From Phialocephala subalpina (taxonomy: Eukaryota; Ascomycota; Leotiomycetes; Helotiales; Mollisiaceae), in the NCBI GenBank assembly GCA_900073065.1, contig FJOG01000007.1:1237997-1301996 (forward strand): a DNA stretch of 64,000 nt, given 5' to 3'. Numbering within the stretch: the first letter of the stretch is position 1; every line of letters starts with the position of its first letter. The position numbers and the translations under genes were made by a program. Under the pieces are notes generated by a model. It made no database searches, was not told where the DNA came from, and was given only the letters and a program-made list of their open reading frames with translations. This document shows, piece by piece, positions 12,006 to 22,304 of the stretch.

Positions 12006-13706
12006 CACGAAAACTATGATTGTTTGAATTGTTGATGAAGCATGAATTGTTAGTATGATAAAGGCTCTTTGATTTAATACAATCCTCTAGTATCGATGAG
12101 AAAGACATCCTGTTTTCATCACAAAGATTTCTTTTGTTCACAGATCACGAGGGGTTCTGCTTCCGACGGCATCGCGATGCCAACGAGACAATAAAGCCAT
12201 TGTCTTAATTAAATATTTAGCAAGAAAGCTAGTCCTCCAAGAATCGCAACACGTGAGAATATTGTAAACGCATTCAAATGATTCTGTTGTATCCCCTATT
12301 CTGCCCAAGTGAGGTGTTGCGCCACAAGCGAGACGATTGGTGGTGGTTCGTGCGCTAGTGCTTCAGGCTTCAATCGCTAAATTTCAGTGTCTTCCACGCT
12401 TTGTGTCGCCCTTCTTCCAGGGCCTCGACCGCTGATTTTCGTGAACGTGCGTGACCCCCTCCACCAACGCATTTCCTCAAAACAGTTCCTTTAAGAAATT
12501 TGCTTCTATAAAATGTATGTTACATGCCGTATATTATTCAATTTATTCAATTCATCTCCTCCAACGTAGCGGACATCTTTTATTCTCTATCTCCCACACC
12601 AATAATGTCACCAATTCGCCAAGATTTCCGATTCTCGATCTTGTAATATGGGAACAATTATCTTTATTTGGAAGCTGTGTTCACATAAGGTTTCCTACAG
12701 GGTAGAGGCTTATTCAAAAGAACCTTAAAGAGTTAAGCTCGGAAAATGTGGACTGATGTTTGGGATGACAGTCTGTGACAGCTTGGCGGCGCTCGGTCGA
12801 GTAATTAACCGAGCGCATTAGGGGGCCTCGACCGAAAATGGATAGAAGCAGTTTGATCGTTTCGTTTGATCTTCGAGAAGTGTTTGGTTTATCCAAAAGC
12901 GCATAAAAGTTTATCACCTCATTCCCAGGATGATTTGTGATTGTTTGAGTGCCTCGATATTCTTAGCAGCTTTGGGACATTCTCTGCGTTCAAGTGAGGC
13001 TTTATTGGTACGAGCATCTTACCTAAAGAAAGTTATTGTTACTTGACTCATTCCTTTTTGAGACTTGCTAGGTACAATGTCGATTCAATTGTCAATGAGG
13101 GGCCATCATTCAAGAATTGAAACTTCACTAGGATACCCCACCGCATCTTGTGGACACTTCCGGTTCGAACTCTGGGGAACAAGGTCCCGGGAGATTCTTG
13201 GCAGATCTATTTTCTGATCGCTCCCACCTCCCCAGTGGTCAACTCTTGTTTCATTAACCTTACTCGATTCCCCACAACTTTATTGTTACTGCCATGAGGC
13301 ACTTTCATCCAAAATTCCGCTCACAGGTTCTAAATGTGGAAGTCGTCCGGTATCAGATAATTCAGATCGCTACTTCCAAGTCCGGATATGAAGATATCTC
13401 TAGATCGCCCGATGTTTTATCTTATCAAGGTATTCAAACAATCGTGCTGCGCCTCAGGTTATGTTTCGCTCTTCGATTCCGATGACATTGTCCCAAAAGA
13501 AGAAGGACAAGCTCTTGAGCGCCTATGTAAAGGCCAAGTCTTCCCCCGAAATCAAGCTTCTCTTCTCCATCGTCCGGCACGCTTTTGCACATTACTTTTC
13601 TGTTCACCAGCAGGTCTGACTTTATTCTTCCTCTTCATCTTCATACTTTGAAAAAATCAACTCATCCATTCAACAATTTATTTATAAATTTCAATCATCC
13701 GCAAAC
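12006..13706. other. Long AT-rich intergenic region
   Basis: About 1.7 kb. It contains one perfect inverted repeat (listed separately) and only short open frames. Immediately before the next gene, at 13675-13690, the sequence is A/T-only and TATA-like. Confidence 0.5.
12789..12816. repeat. Perfect 9-bp inverted repeat with 10-nt spacer
   Basis: GCGCTCGGT at 12789-12797 is matched by ACCGAGCGC at 12808-12816. The arms contain CGG/CCG, the half-site type read by fungal Zn2Cys6 regulators, but the inverted arrangement could equally form a hairpin. No element boundary is visible around it. Confidence 0.5.
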
Positions 13707-16088
13707 ATGCAACTCACACTCCAATCCACGTCCTTGATTGTCCTCCTCTCCGCCATCCTTTCGGTTCATACCTCCCCAGTACCAGCAAACAATGGCCTTG
13801 GTCTTGCAGTCCGTAACGAACAACCACATGTTGCTAGAGCAATAGATCTACAACGAAGACAAAGGGGTGGAGCCGGTGGAGCTGGAGGAGCTGGAGGAGT
13901 AAGTTGATCACGAAAGTCTGTCATACAGATGGACTTTCTAACCTTACAAAACAGGCGGGCGCAGGAGGTGCTGCTAATGCTGGTGGTGCGAATGCCGGTG
14001 CTGTATGTTTTCGAACCATCCACCAGACCTCGACTCGAGACCTGAATACTAATAGACATACAGGCAGCAGCAAAAGGAGCTGGAGCTAATGCTGGAGCTA
14101 ATGCTGGAGCTAATGCTGGAGCGGTAAGTCATGGATATGCGAGATGACATGCACTCAACGATCGTATTGCTAACGAAATATACAGGCGGCTGCTGGAGTA
14201 AGTAACGATGACTACCTCACTTTACACTGTCTCTAATTTCCTTACAGGCAGGAGCGAAAGCAGCTGGGGCAAATGCTGGAGCGGTAAGTCTTCCTCCGAA
14301 GTGTTCGGGGCTGGCTGGGCAAGAAACCTTACTGACAGATATATAGGCGAACGCGGCAGCAGTAAGTCTTAAAACTACGCTTCTTGGCCGACTTGAACTC
14401 ACATCGATACAGGCACCAGCGAAGGGGGCCGGAGCTGCGGTAAGCCACCCCCATCTATCTGGTGCAGGGTTTGAATCTCCCCGCCTCTCCTGGGCTTTCA
14501 CAAAAGACTTGAACGAGATACTGCATCCTGTGCAGTGTCCCGCTTCTAGCCGATGATCGAATAGAGCGGATCGAGAAAGTCCAGGGAAGTTTGGGAGATT
14601 GAAAAACACCAATCTGGTGGACTTGACCCAGAACTTTGGATTTGTTCATAAAGACCACGACTGACGAAATATAGGCCGCAAACAATGCAGGAGCCGCTAA
14701 TGGTGCTGCGGCAGCTGTCAGTTACCCCTCGTCTTTGGAACATTTTCGTTTCATGTTGTGAAAAACGTACTGACGGACATTGATCACATACAGGCAGCTA
14801 ACAATGGAGCCGCTGCTGTGAGTACCCATCCAACGCGATCTCTATCTCCACTGACGTCTTCTAGGCTGCTCCCGCAACAGGTGCGAAGGGTGCGAAGGGT
14901 CAAGCTGCTGTAAGTCGTCCTTCATCCTCGCTTATGCCTGCGATGCTGATACTTCGTCACTAGGCTGCACAAGCTGCTGTAATTCGTCCCTCCTCGCAAT
15001 TTTTCATCACACTGACATTCCATCATAGGCTGCGCAAGCTGCTGCTGCTCCCGCAGCTACTGTAAGCTCCAATTTCCAATTTCATCGTCCCAATTTAGAT
15101 ACCGCGCTTTCAATCTCCCAGCCAGGTCCGGACTTCAAACTTCTCCGCGACTAGGCTACACTAAGGTTTTGACGAACGAGTGTTCTTGCTCAAAGAAACG
15201 AGGCCGAGAAAGTCCTAGTAGGGCTGGGAGATTGAAACTACTAGAAAGTTGTGAATCGACGTGGGCTAATATATCTTTAGGCCGCTACAGCCGCTGCAGG
15301 TGGAAATGCAGCTGCAAAGGTCGCTAAAGCTGTGAGTACTCGATGCTAAGTTCTTTGACTCACAAAATAGACGCTGACTCCAACTCATTAGGCCGCTAAA
15401 GCATCTGTGGGTCTTACTTCACGATAAGATCACGCAAAGCTAACTTGAACTAGAAGGCATCAGTAGCCGCAGCCGCTACAGCTGCCGCCGCTACAACCGC
15501 TCCCGCAGCAAGCGCAGCCGTATGTCCCCTTCTTTCGCTATTTTCTGTCCAGAGACTTTGAAAATATCCATCACGTGACACAGACTTATTTTGACTAACT
15601 TATCTACCTAGGCCGTTGCAGATACTGCGGCGAGTGGAAAAGCCGCTGGAAAAGCCGGTAAAGCTGTAAGTCTATGAAAAAAAAACGATCTTGAGAACCA
15701 AGGACCGCAACTAACAAACTTGACAGGCGGCTAAGGCATCTGTACGTTGTACTTCCACGAACAAACTTCAAGTTCTGACAAGACCCAGGCTTCTGCTGCT
15801 TCCGTAGCCTCTGTAGCGGCTACCGCTACTGTCGACGCTGCTGTAGCGACTGATACTTCTGCATGCAAACCCAATCTCCCCGTGGAAGGACATTCAACTA
15901 ATACTACGTAGACGATCGCAGCAACCGATCTCCTTGCTCTCGCTGTGAGTATATGCATGTCAAGACTTCAACAACAAAGCTAACAGGACCAGAATGCGAG
16001 TATCGCGGCTGCTAATGCCCAAGTGACGGTAAGTCAATGTCCCAATTTTGGGTGGACAATTACTGACAAATCCCAGGCTGCCGCTTGA
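13707..16088 (+). CDS. Secreted Ala/Gly-rich protein encoded by 21 mostly tiny phase-0 exons
   Basis: Exons: 13707-13898, 13955-14002, 14064-14123, 14186-14197, 14248-14283, 14347-14361, 14413-14439, 14675-14716, 14794-14817, 14865-14909, 14964-14978, 15029-15061, 15281-15331, 15392-15406, 15454-15519, 15612-15665, 15727-15741, 15789-15842, 15912-15944, 15987-16028, 16077-16088. Total 296 aa. Every intron is phase 0; nearly every exon after the first begins with an Ala codon. The first exon carries a signal peptide (MQLTLQSTSLIVLLSAIL) and an Arg-rich QRRQRGG end that could be a processing site. The rest is low-complexity Ala with Gly, Asn and Lys (GANAGANAGA, AANNAGAANG, AAKAS). No family is recognised; a cell-wall or structural secreted role is inference. 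Donors at 14717, 15407 and 15843 are weak; if the last is not used, the frame ends at TAG 15909-15911. Confidence 0.8.
14470..14604. mobile_element. MITE-like inverted-repeat element A inside intron 7
   Basis: A 135-bp segment with imperfect terminal inverted repeats of about 30 bp: left end TTTGAATCTCCCCGCC, right end GGGAGATTGAAA preceded by GAGAAAGTCC. It sits inside the 235-nt intron 14440-14674 of the Ala-rich gene. An 8-bp direct repeat ATCTGGTG (14457-14464 and 14612-14619) lies just outside and may be a target-site duplication. It has no coding capacity. The relation to element B is seen in the shared right arm. Confidence 0.55.
15108..15237. mobile_element. MITE-like inverted-repeat element B inside intron 12
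   Basis: A 130-bp segment starting TTTCAATCTCCCAGCC and ending with its exact complement GGCTGGGAGATTGAAA (16-bp perfect arms, imperfect for about 10 bp more). It lies in the 219-nt intron 15062-15280. Its right arm (GAGAAAGTCC then GGGAGATTGAAA) matches that of element A. I see no clear target duplication. The two introns with these elements are the only ones longer than 100 nt in the gene. Confidence 0.6.
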
Positions 16089-17488
16089 GAGAACGATGAA
16101 CTACAACATATTATTTGAAAGTTTTAAAATAATTCGACACGCTCGTTACGGTAAATAAAGGTACGATTTTTTGGGGTATTCTTTTTGGTGTTTTGGGCCC
16201 CTAGGGAAAAGTCACTGGTGACAGGTTGGGCCGGTGGGAGAAGGTGTGGACAACACTCATTTGAAAATATACCCTCATTTTGGGAATGAAATACTAGTGC
16301 ACTTATAACATCTCATGTCTGTGATGCTCTCTTTGTTTGTGACACAACATCGCGCTTGCCATGCGTCGTTGGTGACAATTGAACGAGAACGCGGGGAAGG
16401 GACGACTAGGGCAGTTGGCTCCTTCTAATTTCTCGACTTCACCGATTGGGAAGGAGTAATTGAGCATCGTGGTAAACCTGATTGTTCTTGCCGCATTGCA
16501 ACGTTACCCTGCAGTTTTCCGATAAAATCTGTTCAGTCTGTTGACCACGATTTCGCATCTCCCAGCACTGCTCCGCAATAGTACTCCATCAATTGAGTTG
16601 TACCAGGATCTTGGCACTTTTGACATTGCATGTCAAATCGACTGTCATAGGAGCGTCTCTTGATAGCTTCCAATTCGGTCTCTCAAATTCGGATGAACAT
16701 GAAGCTTTCCCGGGATCATACTTCCGCCAGCTCGACCTCGAGGCTCAATTCTCTCCCCACAAAGAGTTAAACGTAGGCCGTATTCCTTCATCGCTCACTG
16801 TGGGGAATCTTGGCTTTCGTATATGCGAGAATTGGCTGGCAGGACCTCCTTTTCGTGCCGTGTACCGCGTGCCGTATCTGCGTTGTACCTGTACGCTCGA
16901 AGGCGGAGGACAAGTTCGATGGGAAAAGTGCAGGCTCGAAGCTTCCCTCGCGCTCAAAGAAGATTTCCATGCCCCTGGCTAAAATAACCTTACCAACATT
17001 TCCCTCTCACCTTCCCAATTCCCATCTAGCCCCTGGACGGCATCTTTTCTCCGTGACCAATCTCCTCACTTATTGCATAAGGTTACCATCCAAGCGAGCC
17101 TCTAACCCCAGATCAACAAGCTCACCAAGAAATCGCGCTCAACCTGTTTCTATTCCTGGTCCGAGCCGAATTGATCGTGAACATTACCCCGAGATAAACC
17201 TCACCGCGCCTCAACGGCGCGGCGAAGTGCATTTTCCTATCGGATTTCTCGGCCTGCTGCATCTGAAGTTGGGAAGATCTACATGCAAACATGCTGGACT
17301 ACTGCAAGGGCAGATGGTCTCGAGATTGCTGGATGCGGGGATAGGCGTCAATGCTTTCAATTGTTGACGTGAAGATTTGTTTGGTCGTATAAGTATACGA
17401 CAGTTTCCTGGTCCAGGTGGGCAGAGCATCCTCTCATATCTCCAAAGTTCACTCGTTGATTCAGACGTCCTTCGCTCTTTCTGTCACG
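16089..17488. other. Intergenic region upstream of a secreted-protein gene
   Basis: About 1.4 kb. A 129-codon open frame at 16593-16982 begins at a TTG and has no domain, so I do not call it. The region probably holds the promoter of the gene at 17489. Confidence 0.45.
17384..17401. promoter_or_regulatory. Perfect 8-bp palindrome overlapping a TATA-like core
   Basis: GTCGTATA (17384-17391) and TATACGAC (17394-17401) form an inverted repeat around AG, with a TATAAGTATA core, 88 bp upstream of the ATG at 17489. Its position suits a core promoter element or a dimeric regulator site. This is inference from position only. Confidence 0.35.
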
Positions 17489-18260
17489 ATGCAAACCGCA
17501 CTTCTCCTCCTCGGTTTGGCCGCCAGTGCCTTCGCGAACGTTATTGAGCGCCAAGTGTGCAATGCGGACAACTGTCTCCGAGGAATCCGTGGTACCAACG
17601 GTCAACCGCCCATGAGCTCTCGCCTTGTAGATTGTTCAAGCTTCCAGCTGGCGACCGTCACTCCGGCTCCAGTGTTCGTCCTCCCTTTCCCCTTCTCACC
17701 ATCCAGCTAACACAATATCCAGCACTGTCACAACCACCGTCGCGACCGTCATTGTCACCGAAGTACCCATTACTGCTCGCGCTGTTTTCGCCCGTCAAGC
17801 AACCGTGAGCCCAAGCTCCGTCCCAGCCTACGCAACCTACTGTTCAGCGTCCGCCCGCTATGCCTCCGCGTGCTCGTGTCTGGGCATCACGAAGACCACA
17901 ACCACACTTGCGACTCCCACCGTGACAGAAACCACGACCGCTACCACTACCGTCGCTCCTCCATCATTCACCTGCTCCCCCGCTGACTCCGCCTCAGCAT
18001 GCGGTGGAACATGCGACGGAACTTGTTTCCCAGACGTCAATGGAGTCGGATATTGCAAACAATCTCGTCCTTGCTCTGGTCTCACTCCCTGTACTCTGGA
18101 CTCTGATTGTGCGAGTGGGATATGTTTGGTTAATGGATGTGGAAGTGTTTGTGCTGATGTTGAGTATCTTTGCCCAAATACTTCGAGCGCGAAGTTCTTG
18201 TTCACGAAGCCAGAGGCGTTTGATGCTTCGGCGAAGCAGGAGAAGATCACAAAAGCTTGA
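17489..18260 (+). CDS. Secreted Cys-rich protein with Ser/Thr-rich linker
   Basis: Two exons, 17489-17673 and 17723-18260, with a 49-nt phase-2 intron; 240 aa. It has a signal peptide (MQTALLLLGLAASAFA), a short N-terminal Cys pair region (VCNADNCLRGIRG), a Thr/Val/Ala-rich stretch, a block with YCSASARYASACSCLG, a TTTT-rich linker (about 130-150) and a C-terminal Cys-dense domain (CGGTCDGTCFPDVNG, CTLDSDCASGICLVNGCGSVC). No GPI-type hydrophobic tail is seen. Such proteins are often cell-wall or effector-like; that is inference. The donor (GTTCGT) is weak but alone restores the frame. Confidence 0.7.
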
Positions 18261-18396
18261 GAGTTGGATTGAGGAGTAGGAAAGAGGGAAAGATGTATAT
18301 AGGGGATGATAGTGACTTCGTATAGTACATATAATAAAATGTGCGCCAAGGAAAAGCAAACGAAATCGACCAAATTGCGTCCGAGCCGCCGGGAGC

Positions 18397-21116
18397 TCAC
18401 AGGATTTTGAAGCTTTGTACACGTCGCTTGCTTTCCTCGAGACTTGCTCGCTCAGCCTCCAAGTCCATGCGTTGTTGAGCGATGGCGGGATCCTCACCTG
18501 CCAGATCGTTAAGTTCCATCGCATTCTCTTCTCCGTACAGCTTCTGGGTCACATAGTCGCAAGTGAATAGACGAAGAGGACCAAGTGGACCAAGCAGATG
18601 TCTCTCAACGACTTGGAGGGCAAAATTGTCGATGAAGCGGTAGATGGCAACATCGTAGTACGCCGCCAGGCTGTCGTGAGTATTAAGGACACCGAAAAGC
18701 TCAGCATTGTTGTCCAGTACAGATTGGACAATCGTTCTAGATTGGACGGTTCCAACTTTGAGAGGTGTTTGGCCAGCTTGAGGCAAGGCCCTTGTCGAAT
18801 CCTTGAGAATGCAGTCGGCCAGAATTGCTTGAATTCGGGCTTCGCGAATCTCCTGTTTTCTAGCTACCATCGTCGGATGAAGTGAGAAAAGCTGGCCATC
18901 CCTCTCACTCGAGATCAACCTTTGAAGCTCAACCCTCGCATCTGTCGCGACTTTGTGAAAATCATCTTGAAGCCAGGCTTGCAATTTAGATCGAAGGTCT
19001 GTGTCGGGGCATGCCTTTTCAAACAAGGAAGCGTTTGCTTCATCCACCGTTCGTTCAACTTGCTCCAATGCTTGTGAAGCAATTTCTTCCCAACTGCCGA
19101 TTTGCTGTTTCCACAGCTGAGCTTTCACGATCGGGTTAACTTCACCGATGTCTTCCTTGCCTCTATAATTGTTGATCGCAGCTCTGATCCAAGCATAGCT
19201 TTTCAGAAGTTCCGGGGCCCAGTCATCGCTTGATTGGGTAGGGGCGATAATTTGGGCATCTTCTTGACTTGTGATGAATTTCGTGTGAAGTCCACGCTTC
19301 ATCATGTCAGCCTTGAAGATATCGAGATCGTCCCTGATGAGTTTCCTAGCAAATTGTCGATCGTGGGTCAAGTCCTCATAATGTCCATTGACAGCACCGG
19401 CAGCTCTCTTCGAGTATTCAGTCGCAATCCTGTTGATGAGCGTAAACTGAGCTTGACTCGTTGTTCGAGGTTCTCCGAGCTGATCGATCTGACGTTGGCA
19501 TTTCTCAAGCTTGGTCTGAATTTCAGACAACAACTGGGGGATGCTCTGTCTGACATGTCTGTTCCGCATGCTGATAAGTGCTGACTTTAGCTTGTGCCTA
19601 CCAAGCTTCTTCTCGTCCAGCATGCTCCATTCTGGCCCAGCGAAAAACTCTTTTTCACACTTGTCTCGATCAGAATCGCTGCTCCCCATCTCTGAGGCCG
19701 TTCGATTTCGCAAGCCAAACCAACCTTCTTTCAGGTAGTATGCCTTGGACTGCGTTGGATCGTTTCGAATAAGGTCAAAAACCTATGAAGTCAGGTCATG
19801 TCTCAGTCCGAGTATTCCTGGGACTTACCCAATCATGAGATTTCTTCTGTTTGGTATCGCATTTGTTGATGACTCCGATCACCCTGGACTCGGCATCAGG
19901 CAAATCTTGCCACATGTCCATGATTTCTTGCCTCTTAAGATCCACAACATCGATGACGACCCTGCTTGTGTAAGTACTCTGTTTGGAACACACTTCTGGC
20001 GAATGGAGAAAGACGTACACCACGATGCTTCGAGGATTTTTCAGATACTTCTCGACTAGATTCTTGGCAGTTCGATGCTCGGAATTTGTCCCATTGCCTG
20101 TTCGAATTAGTCCGAGCTTGACAGCCATAATGAATCTCGACTTACCCCTGACAAGTCCAGGAATGTCGACGATAGCAAAGTTTGTCTCTTTTGGACCTCG
20201 TCTGGTGATTCTCAAAATGGAACTGCTCAAGCCATTCTTACTTCTACCATGTCTTGATGGACTTCTTTTGGCGGTGCTTCCAAAGATGATATCGTTGGCC
20301 TGCACCATCCAACTTAGCAAAGTCTCGTTGCAAATGTCGCAGTACTACATACCTGCTGAAAGATATCCTGTATGGTCACCTTGTCAAGATTTGCACCTGA
20401 ATCAAAAGGCACTGGATGCCACGCAAGAAGCTCTTGTTTGCGCTCTGGGCTGTCATCTGGATCGGGTATGATAGAAACTTTAATTTCGGTTGGACAATTC
20501 GGCGGGGATCTCTCAAGAACAATTTCTGTTGCAAAGCGTGTACCTGAACACCGAGACGTTAGCAAGAGGCTAGAGGGGCAGGATGCCAGGGGCCGATGCG
20601 CGACAAAACTCCTCCTCGAGCTTGAGAGCAGATTAAGAGAAGATCACAGGTATAAATTGCGACTGAAACGGTTCTAGACCATTGGGTTCGATTAGAACTT
20701 ACACATATCGTCGTTGATGGCGAAAGGAATTTCTGTAACTGCCTGAAGCACCGAACTCTTGCCTGGAGAGAAAGTTAGTATCAGGATTCTAGCATCGAGC
20801 ACGGCACTTTATTCGAGTGGATCTTCACTAACCAGTGCTCTGATCACCAACGACGACCAGCTGAGGGTATCTGGTTAGTTAAATGCATCAAATCTTATGG
20901 GGATCGTACCTGAGGAAGATCAAGATATTTGGATACGCCAAGTTTCTGAAGGTCATCGATCAATTGCAATTGTGCCCTAGTCTGCTTATCCTCAAAGTCA
21001 TAGCCAAAAGAACCATCTTGACAATCCCCGGCATCAGATGCCGGCGGTGTGACTTTGCCTGCAAGGTCATAGGGCAATGAACCATCTGTCGATAGATCAA
21101 CAGTAAGGGATGTCAT
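18397..21116 (-). CDS. Dynamin-family GTPase
   Basis: Eight exons: 20910-21116, 20833-20860, 20703-20762, 20353-20543, 20146-20299, 20019-20097, 19829-19961, 18397-19782; 745 aa. GTPase motifs in order: G1 GDQSTGKSS (residues 74-82, split by an intron between Thr-Gly and Lys), G3 DIPGL (207-211) and G4 NKCD (272-275) where classical dynamins have T-K-x-D. A helical middle/stalk follows, starting YYLKEGWFGLRNRT. The C-terminal part has the RFIDNFALQVVERHLLG block typical of the fungal Mx/Vps1-like GED and a final coiled-coil-like Glu/Arg stretch. No PH domain is seen. The family remodels membranes (mitochondria, peroxisomes, vacuoles) or acts in organelle division; the exact role is unknown. 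All seven introns are 48-159 nt and in phase. Confidence 0.88.
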
Positions 21117-22304
21117 GATGGTTGATTGAGAGGATAGTGGGTCTGGAAGGATTAAGAAAACGGTGGCTAAATAAATCGCGATGGTGTACAAATGAATTCT
21201 AGGAGGTGTCGATCGGTGTAAGTAATTTTATGCGAATTGGTGCCTCTCCTAAGACGAAGACTGCTGTCTATAAAGGACTCAGCCAGAGCAGAGTATACTT
21301 TCCTAATTGCTTGGCTAGCAACTAAGGGTGGCAAGAACTTTCCAACCAGAGCTCTTTCCACTCTGTCGGAACTCAATGCAACAAGGTTGTGGCCCACCAA
21401 ACGTTTCTGCTAACGCAGGAGCCATGAACGACCTTCCCAAAAGATCACCAAAACCACGTCCTGACACCGAACTTCGAGATTCAGACTTAGCTAGTCATAT
21501 CCACAACGCTGTGCCGCGACTTCGTGACATCTTCAGCGCCAAGAAGGATCTCGATCTCCACTAGACATACAACTTCTGCTTTACCTGGCAGGGTGCATCT
21601 CGGGCCAGCGGCAACGTTTGAGACATGCGGCAATCATTCGGATAGACGCCTCGACATGCCTCTGAAATGCCAGAAATGCCTAGAGAATGAAATGTTGGTG
21701 TTTGAAGATAGTGTTATCCGTGTTACTAAAATAAAAAAAGATCGCGGGGGATGCGTGGGATGCGCGCGCATCAAACGGTTTTTCTGGCATGTCATCCGTA
21801 GCTTCCGGGCGCTGGTCCGACGTCGATTGCTGCTATCGGCCGATCCTGAGCTGAAAGCGTTTCAAGATGCGCAATAAGTGAGGTTTGTTGTCGTGAGGAA
21901 GGTTGAGATGACGCGTGGTGTTTTAGAGAAAGAGAGAAGGGTGAGGTTCGAAGAAAAATACTGTAACTTTACAGGGCCTTCTAGCACGCACTCTTCCCGA
22001 GTCCGAGGTCCTGCAATCCGGAGGCTGGACGTAAACGCCATTGACAACTATCCACATACGACAGCCATAAACGTTGGAAGGGAACACATCGAGGACAAAT
22101 GCTTATAGTTAAGAACACACTTACTGTTCTTCTGATTCATGACTTCTATTAAGAAATGATTAATTCTATGCCGATAGTCACGTGAAATCACGCTTTCACC
22201 TTACCTAAACAGGGGAAGCTGGTATCAAAGTAGAGTTTCATTCAATATGATGATATTGTAGCATAATATATATACAGAGAAGAGAATCCGATTCCTCATC
22301 TCAT
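21117..22304. other. Intergenic region with one doubtful small frame
   Basis: About 1.2 kb between two minus-strand genes. Apart from a possible small frame at 21656-21877 (listed separately) I see nothing with coding character. Confidence 0.45.
21656..21877 (+). other. Possible small gene or remnant with a Cys pair
   Basis: A 73-aa frame beginning MPLKCQKCLENEM, with a second pair in GGCVGCARI and a basic end (RALVRRRLLLS). The spacing of the CxxC pairs resembles the opening of some HET-domain proteins or a small zinc-binding fold, but no splice partner was found downstream. It may be chance or a gene fragment. Confidence 0.2.

Noticed and set aside
13160..13175. tRNA B-box-like GGTTCGAACTC
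   Set aside because: No A-box or cloverleaf can be drawn in the preceding 80 bases. I found no tRNA or rRNA gene in the window, though I could not run a covariance search.
16593..16982. 129-codon frame before the Cys-rich secreted gene
   Set aside because: Begins at TTG and has no domain or conserved pattern.
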